Assembly: GCA_959018755.1 (NCBI GenBank)
Contig: CAUEMA010000010.1
Location: 1-64,000 of the forward strand
Direction: 5' to 3'
DNA: 64,000 bases
DNA from: an uncultured Collinsella sp.
GTDB taxonomy: Bacteria; Actinomycetota; Coriobacteriia; Coriobacteriales; Coriobacteriaceae
The position numbers were made by a program, and so were the translations under genes. The notes under the pieces are model-generated. The model had not been told where the DNA came from, did no database searches, and worked only from the letters and a program-made list of their open reading frames with translations. Every line of letters starts with the position of its first letter. Positions within the stretch are counted from its first letter, which is position 1. Positions 60,156 to 64,000 of the stretch are shown here, piece by piece.

Positions 60156-60677
60156 CTACTTGTCCATATCGATCAAACCATCCATAACATGGACGGAAAT
60201 TGTCCCCTGATCGGGAAGATCGAGCACAACCTGCTCGATCACGGGAATCAGCACCTCGCCGTACCGATCGCCCTCGACAACCCAAACATCGTTGGCGGGC
60301 GTCGACATGATCTCGACAATCGTGCCGAGCGAGCCAAAGCGCTCGTCAACCACCTCGCGACCCATCAGGTCGGTATAGGCGGCGTCGAGCGAATCGAGCT
60401 CAAAGTCGTCACGATTTGCCAGCACGTAGCATCCGGTGATGCCCTCGGCGGCCGTCAAGTCGTCAATGCCCTCAAACGAGACCAGATCGCCATCGCCCGT
60501 ATCGGTGACGGATGTGACCGTGCAAAAACGGTCGCGCTTGAGCGCCGGCGGCGTCAAGGCGACGCGCATACCCGGCGTCAATACAGAAGGAAGCCCCCGC
60601 AGCGGCTGCGCGAGGACCTCCCCCTTCCTTCCGTGCGGCTTGACCACACGGGCGATGTTTTTGTACTGGGACCTCAA
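60156..60677 (-). CDS. rimM: 16S rRNA processing protein RimM
   Basis: A 173-residue 30S maturation factor that binds S19. The N-terminal barrel starts IARVVKPHGRKGEVLAQPL, and the C-terminal PRC-barrel has LMGREVVDERFGSLGTIVEIM and VLIPVIEQVVLDLPDQGTISV. It is four bases after khpA. Confidence 0.93.
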   Translation of the reverse strand: MRSQYKNIARVVKPHGRKGEVLAQPLRGLPSVLTPGMRVALTPPALKRDRFCTVTSVTDTGDGDLVSFEGIDDLTAAEGITGCYVLANRDDFELDSLDAAYTDLMGREVVDERFGSLGTIVEIMSTPANDVWVVEGDRYGEVLIPVIEQVVLDLPDQGTISVHVMDGLIDMDK

Positions 60678-60681
60678 GGTC

Positions 60682-60966
60682 CTAGCCCAGAACCTCTACC
60701 TCGACTGCAGTGTCGAGGCGAGCGGCCAGCGCACGGGCGAGCGTGCGAATGGCCTTGATGGTACGGCCACGACGGCCGATGACCTTAGCGACGTCATCCT
60801 CGGCAACCGAAACCTCAATCGTGGAGGCGTCGTCACCGTCGATGACCTCAAGGCTCACGGAATCCGGGTCGTCGACGATCTGAACAACGAGATATTCGAC
60901 GAGATCAGCGATGCGATCTGAGAGCATTGCCTCACCCTCGAGCTGTGCAGCGTCAACCTCAGGCAC
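60682..60966 (-). CDS. khpA: KH-domain RNA-binding protein KhpA
   Basis: A 94-residue small protein with one KH domain (VSVAEDDVAKVIGRRGRTIKAIRTLARALA; GxxG is GRRG). In Gram-positive bacteria it acts with KhpB on RNA and cell division. The rpsP-khpA-rimM-trmD order is conserved, and the gene starts three bases after rpsP. Confidence 0.93.
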   Translation of the reverse strand: MPEVDAAQLEGEAMLSDRIADLVEYLVVQIVDDPDSVSLEVIDGDDASTIEVSVAEDDVAKVIGRRGRTIKAIRTLARALAARLDTAVEVEVLG

Positions 60967-60969
60967 GAT

Positions 60970-61311
60970 TTACTCCTCGGCGCCCTCAGCGGCCTCAGCG
61001 GCAGCCTTAGCGGCCTCGGCCTCTTTGGCGAGCTGCTTCTTGGACTTCTTGACGACGGTCTCGGTCTTCTCGCCCTCGTTGGCGGCCTTGACCAGAGCAG
61101 CGACAGCGTCGGTGAGCTGAGCGCCCTTGGACTGCCAGTCAGCGATCTTCTCGAGATCGAGGTTGATGGTCTTGGAGGCGGTCATCGGGTTGTAGCGGCC
61201 AACCTCCTCGATGATACGACCGTCACGCGGGGCGCGGGAATCGGCGACGACGACACGGTAGTACGGACGCTTCTTAGCGCCGTGACGAGCAAGGCGAATC
61301 TTGACTGCCAA
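60970..61311 (-). CDS. rpsP: 30S ribosomal protein S16
   Basis: A 113-residue small-subunit protein. The core is [41 protein letters not shown]; a Lys/Ala/Glu-rich tail of about 35 residues follows ([23 protein letters not shown]). It starts with TTG, placed by GGAGGAGTTTCCT and by the S16 consensus. It is first in a five-gene operon. Confidence 0.95.
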   Translation of the reverse strand: MAVKIRLARHGAKKRPYYRVVVADSRAPRDGRIIEEVGRYNPMTASKTINLDLEKIADWQSKGAQLTDAVAALVKAANEGEKTETVVKKSKKQLAKEAEAAKAAAEAAEGAEE

Positions 61312-61367
61312 AGGAAACTCCTCCAACCAAGCAGCTTTAGGCTGCAACTACAAACAAACAGTTGAAC

Positions 61368-61396
61368 ATAATACGCCATCGACGCGGGCAGGTGAA
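61368..61396 (-). promoter_or_regulatory. Proximal promoter of rpsP
   Basis: TTCACC (61396-61391), 17-bp spacer, TATTAT (61373-61368) on the minus strand, about 57 bases upstream of the TTG start. Confidence 0.6.
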
Positions 61397-61440
61397 GTCC
61401 GTGAGACCAACTTCTTCGGTGTAGTCGAAGGCAAATCCAT

Positions 61441-61468
61441 ATCTTAGACAAGAATTCGCGATTTGCAA
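61441..61468 (-). promoter_or_regulatory. Distal promoter of rpsP
   Basis: TTGCAA (61468-61463), 16-bp spacer, TAAGAT (61446-61441) on the minus strand. Tandem promoters for a ribosomal operon are plausible. Confidence 0.5.
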
Positions 61469-61500
61469 GCACATCCACGCACCCCACATGAGCTGCGCGG

Positions 61501-61506
61501 TATACT
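61501..61506 (+). promoter_or_regulatory. -10 element of dinB, leaderless arrangement
   Basis: TATACT ends six bases before the dinB ATG. Transcription would begin at or next to the start codon, and no ribosome-binding site precedes it. No good -35 is present. Confidence 0.45.
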
Positions 61507-61512
61507 CATGCC

Positions 61513-62766
61513 ATGAAAAGACGCGAACATACATACGGTTATGAGGATGCTGCGGGCGTCACGCCGCCGCCCTGGACGGGGCCGGCGGTGGGCCTCATGG
61601 ATCTCGATGCGTTTTTTGCGAGCGTGGAGATGCTCGATCATCCCGAGTGGCGCGGCAAGCCGCTCATCGTGGGTGGCGATGCCGATTCTCGCGGCGTCGT
61701 GTCCACCTGCTCATACGAGGCGCGTCGCTTTGGCGTGCACTCCGCCATGCCCTCGGCCGAGGCACGGCGCCTCTGTCCGCAGGCCATTTGGACGCATGGG
61801 CATTTTGATCGCTACCACGAGGTCAGCGCACAGGTCATGGCGATTCTCGCCGACGAGACCCCGCGCGTTGAGCGCGTATCCATCGACGAAGCCTTTATCG
61901 ATATCACACCGGGTCGCTTTGCACCCGAGGACCCGCTGCTGGTTGCGCGGCGCATAAGCGACCGCGTCGCAGCGCTGGGAGTGACCTGCTCAATTGGCGT
62001 AGGCTGCAACAAGACGGTCGCAAAGATCGCAAGCGAGCGGGACAAGCCGTTTGGGCTGACCATCGTGCGCCCCGGAACCGAGCAGCGCTTTTTGGCTGCG
62101 CTGCCGGTATCTGCCATGAGCGGCATCGGGAGATCGGCCGAGGAGCGGCTGCGCCGCATGCGCATCTACACGCTCGGCGAGCTGTCACGTGCACCGGAAT
62201 CCACCTTGGCCTGTATTTTTGGCATCAACGGCGAACGCATGCGCCAGCGTGCGCTGGGACTCGAACTCTCCGAAGTCACGAGCCTCGATGAAGAGCGCGA
62301 GGTCAAGTCGGTCAGCAATGAACGCACCTTTGCGAAAGATTTGACTGAGCGTGGGGACATCGAAGCGGCGATTGCGCTGTTGGGAGAGTCAGTGGGGCGC
62401 CGCCTGCGCCGTCAGGGACTAACGGGCGCCACGGTGACGCTCAAACTCAAGTATTCGTATGGAAGCGGTCGCTCGGCTCAGCGCCGGCTGCCGCATCCGA
62501 CCGACGATGAGAACATCTTCGTGGCGGTGGCGCTCGAGCTGCTCGATAACATCTGGCAGGAAGGCATGCATGTGCGCCTGGCGGGCATCGGCATGAGCGA
62601 CTTTGACCATCAGGGCGGCATCCAGACCGACCTGTTCTGCGAAATCGACGACCGCGGAGCCCAATCCAGCGACCGTCGCGACCTCTCAGTCGCCATCGAC
62701 GCCGTCCGAGACAAGTTCGGCGACACCGCCCTATCCTTCGGCCGCCAATCCCGCTTCAACGATTAG
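61513..62766 (+). CDS. dinB: DNA polymerase IV (DinB)
   Basis: A 417-residue Y-family translesion polymerase. Catalytic carboxylates are in GLMDLDAFFASVE and RVSIDEAFIDIT, with SYEARRFGVHSAMPSAEARRLCP, a helix-hairpin-helix (LPVSAMSGIGRSAEERLRRMRIYTLGELS) and a C-terminal little finger. No beta-clamp consensus is obvious near the C-terminus, though QTDLF (about residue 373) is a good candidate. It is the only gene read rightward in this part, transcribed away from rpsP. Confidence 0.94.
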   Translation: MKRREHTYGYEDAAGVTPPPWTGPAVGLMDLDAFFASVEMLDHPEWRGKPLIVGGDADSRGVVSTCSYEARRFGVHSAMPSAEARRLCPQAIWTHGHFDRYHEVSAQVMAILADETPRVERVSIDEAFIDITPGRFAPEDPLLVARRISDRVAALGVTCSIGVGCNKTVAKIASERDKPFGLTIVRPGTEQRFLAALPVSAMSGIGRSAEERLRRMRIYTLGELSRAPESTLACIFGINGERMRQRALGLELSEVTSLDEEREVKSVSNERTFAKDLTERGDIEAAIALLGESVGRRLRRQGLTGATVTLKLKYSYGSGRSAQRRLPHPTDDENIFVAVALELLDNIWQEGMHVRLAGIGMSDFDHQGGIQTDLFCEIDDRGAQSSDRRDLSVAIDAVRDKFGDTALSFGRQSRFND

Positions 62767-62785
62767 TCCCTTAGACAAAAAGAAA

Positions 62786-62818
62786 GCCGGGCAGCTGCGA
62801 ATGATGCAGCTGCCCGGC
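62786..62818 (-). terminator. Terminator between convergent rsfS and dinB
   Basis: A perfect 13-bp G/C-rich stem (62786-62798 with 62806-62818) followed on the minus strand by TTTCTTTTTG. It works best for rsfS and may also block dinB transcripts. Confidence 0.85.
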
Positions 62819-62860
62819 GAACGGTAAAGGTTAGCTAAAAAGCCCGTCCCAAATGAACTA

Positions 62861-63316
62861 CTAAAGGAGGTCAAGGGAAAGCTGGGGGGCGTCGCCCCAG
62901 AGCTTTTCGAGACGGTAGAACTCACGGGCCTCGGGAGTGAAGACGTGGACGACAACCGAACCGTAGTCCATGAGCATCCAGGTCTTCTGCTCGCGGCCCT
63001 CGATGGAAAACGGGTGCTCGCCGCAAGCCTCGGCGACCTTCTCCTCAATCTCGTCGACGATGGAATCAACCTGACGGTTGTTGGTGCCGGTAGCGAGGAC
63101 AAAGTAGTCGCACACGTCGGAAAGCTCGGTCAGGTCGAGCACTTGCACGTCCTCGCCCTTCTTGTCGTAGGCGGCCTGCGCGGCGGCGCGGGCGACATCC
63201 TCGGCGGCGACACCGCTCGCGGAAAGCGTTGCGGCAGAGCGATCGGACGTGGCAACGAAGCTCTTGTGCTCCACACCTTCAAGAATCTGCTCGTCGGTCA
63301 TGGTCTCGTCGGCCAT
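62861..63316 (-). CDS. rsfS: Ribosomal silencing factor RsfS
   Basis: A 151-residue protein that binds L14 and blocks subunit joining. The core starts at about residue 40 (ARAAAQAAYDKKGEDVQVLDLTELSDVCDYFVLATGTNNRQVDSIVDEIEEKV) and ends with WMLMDYGSVVVHVFTPEAREFYRLEKLWGDAP. The first 40 residues are an extra polar stretch. It follows yqeK, as in the conserved nadD-yqeK-rsfS cluster. Confidence 0.94.
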   Translation of the reverse strand: MADETMTDEQILEGVEHKSFVATSDRSAATLSASGVAAEDVARAAAQAAYDKKGEDVQVLDLTELSDVCDYFVLATGTNNRQVDSIVDEIEEKVAEACGEHPFSIEGREQKTWMLMDYGSVVVHVFTPEAREFYRLEKLWGDAPQLSLDLL

Positions 63317-63343
63317 GGAATACCTCTTTCTAGACAGCCCGAG

Positions 63344-63952
63344 CTAGCGCAGCTGGGCGTAATGGTTGTAAATCGTAATAGCCGTGGGATAAAGATAACG
63401 CCCGGTCTGGATCACATAGACCAGACCCTGCGCAAAACAGGAGAAGAACAACTCGTCGAGCGAGGACTTCCCCACCATCTTGCGCAGCGCATGGGCATAA
63501 TCGCCGTGGCGGTTGGGTTCGATGGCATCGGCCACAAAGACCACCATATCGAGCGGCGTCATGTCGCAAGCGCCCACGGTGTGACGGTCGACAGCCTGAA
63601 AGACCGCCGGCGACAGCTCGGGAAAAAGCTGCGGAAGCTCATAGGCGGCAACCGGGCCATGCAAAAGCGGCGTCGCGGCAGACGGAGAGCCGGCAATCTT
63701 AATGCCGTAATGCAGAGCGCGCGTGACCAACTCGTCGTCGGAGAGCACTTTATCCCAGTCATGGATCAGGCCAGCGGCAGCGGCATCAAAGCGGTTGACA
63801 CCGTACACCTCGGCTAGGTGCAACGCAGTCTCGGCAACCCCGAGCGAATGCACGTAGCGCTTACGCTTATCCTTCATGCGCACATCGAGCAACTCGTGGA
63901 TGCGCGTCAAGAGCGCGCGCTCGTCGCCCTCAAACTGATCTTCTACCGACAA
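63344..63952 (-). CDS. yqeK: HD-domain phosphohydrolase YqeK
   Basis: A 202-residue HD hydrolase; relatives cleave diadenosine tetraphosphate symmetrically to ADP. Metal ligands are seen in KRYVHSLGVAETA, GLIHDWDK, LLHGPVAAYEL, VDRHTVG and VFVADAIEPNRHGD. It starts with TTG after GGGGGAGAACG, just behind the preceding stop codon. Confidence 0.9.
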   Translation of the reverse strand: MSVEDQFEGDERALLTRIHELLDVRMKDKRKRYVHSLGVAETALHLAEVYGVNRFDAAAAGLIHDWDKVLSDDELVTRALHYGIKIAGSPSAATPLLHGPVAAYELPQLFPELSPAVFQAVDRHTVGACDMTPLDMVVFVADAIEPNRHGDYAHALRKMVGKSSLDELFFSCFAQGLVYVIQTGRYLYPTAITIYNHYAQLR

Positions 63953-63964
63953 CGTTCTCCCCCG

Positions 63965-64000
63965 TCAATCAAAATCGTCTTGCCCAAGATCGGCATACAG
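63965..64000 (-). CDS. nadD: C-terminal end of a gene, probably nadD (partial)
   Basis: Eleven codons and a stop are visible (LYADLGQDDFD). The gene is cut by the window edge. The call rests on position only: nicotinate-nucleotide adenylyltransferase normally precedes yqeK-rsfS. Confidence 0.5.
   Translation of the reverse strand: MYADLGQDDFD

Noticed and set aside
61520..61540. Possible LexA box near the dinB start (CGAACAT)
   Set aside because: Only one half-site of the Gram-positive SOS box is present; the second half does not match, and it lies inside the coding region.

Overview
This is a 64 kb stretch of chromosome from a GC-rich, low-redundancy bacterium, almost certainly an actinobacterium of the Coriobacteriia, and the gene content and order resemble Collinsella. 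The basis is the actinobacterial-type integration host factor (mihF) sitting between pyrF and gmk-rpoZ, the actinobacterial recO-era-ybeY-phoH-dnaJ-hemW block, a class 1B PyrD/PyrK pair, a full-length fermentative AdhE and a pyruvate phosphate dikinase with its own regulatory protein. The genus is an inference; no rRNA or tRNA gene is present in the window. Nearly all genes are on the minus strand; only rpmB, adhE, a small kinase-like gene and dinB are on the plus strand.

Layout in plus-strand order (most operons read right to left): 143-2818 pnp and rpsO; 2957-14459 recO, era, dgkA, ybeY, phoH, mtaB, dnaJ, a second membrane-anchored DnaJ-like gene, hemW, dusB, lepA; 14556-19007 rpsT, holA, comEC, comEA; 19222-21632 thiI, rpoZ, gmk, mihF; 21873-27196 the pyrimidine operon pyrR-B-C-K-D-F with an attenuator-like leader; 27648-31650 a plus-strand island with rpmB, adhE and a phosphotransferase-like gene; 31823-40163 proS, ispG, rseP, dxr, cdsA, uppS, frr, pyrH (isoprenoid and phospholipid precursors, ribosome recycling); 40281-41924 tsf and rpsB behind a strong promoter; 42141-48762 xerC, trmFO, dprA, comM, yraN, rnhB, rplS; 48911-51720 two overlapping ORFs that look like a split secreted aerolysin-type protein; 51836-55715 ppdK and ppsR; 55750-61311 glyS, glyQ, lepB, trmD, rimM, khpA, rpsP; 61513-62766 dinB; 62861-64000 rsfS, yqeK and the very end of a gene that is probably nadD.

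Most of the window is core housekeeping: translation and ribosome maturation, RNA turnover, tRNA modification, UMP synthesis, MEP-pathway isoprenoids feeding undecaprenyl phosphate, and a DNA-uptake set (comEA, comEC, dprA, comM, with holA and xerC nearby). The accessory-looking parts are the aerolysin-like pair, the membrane-anchored DnaJ in the place where hrcA is often found, the inserted domain in RseP, and several inverted-repeat-bearing intergenic regions (upstream of adhE, ppdK, mihF and pyrR). No CRISPR array, insertion sequence, prophage or tRNA was seen.
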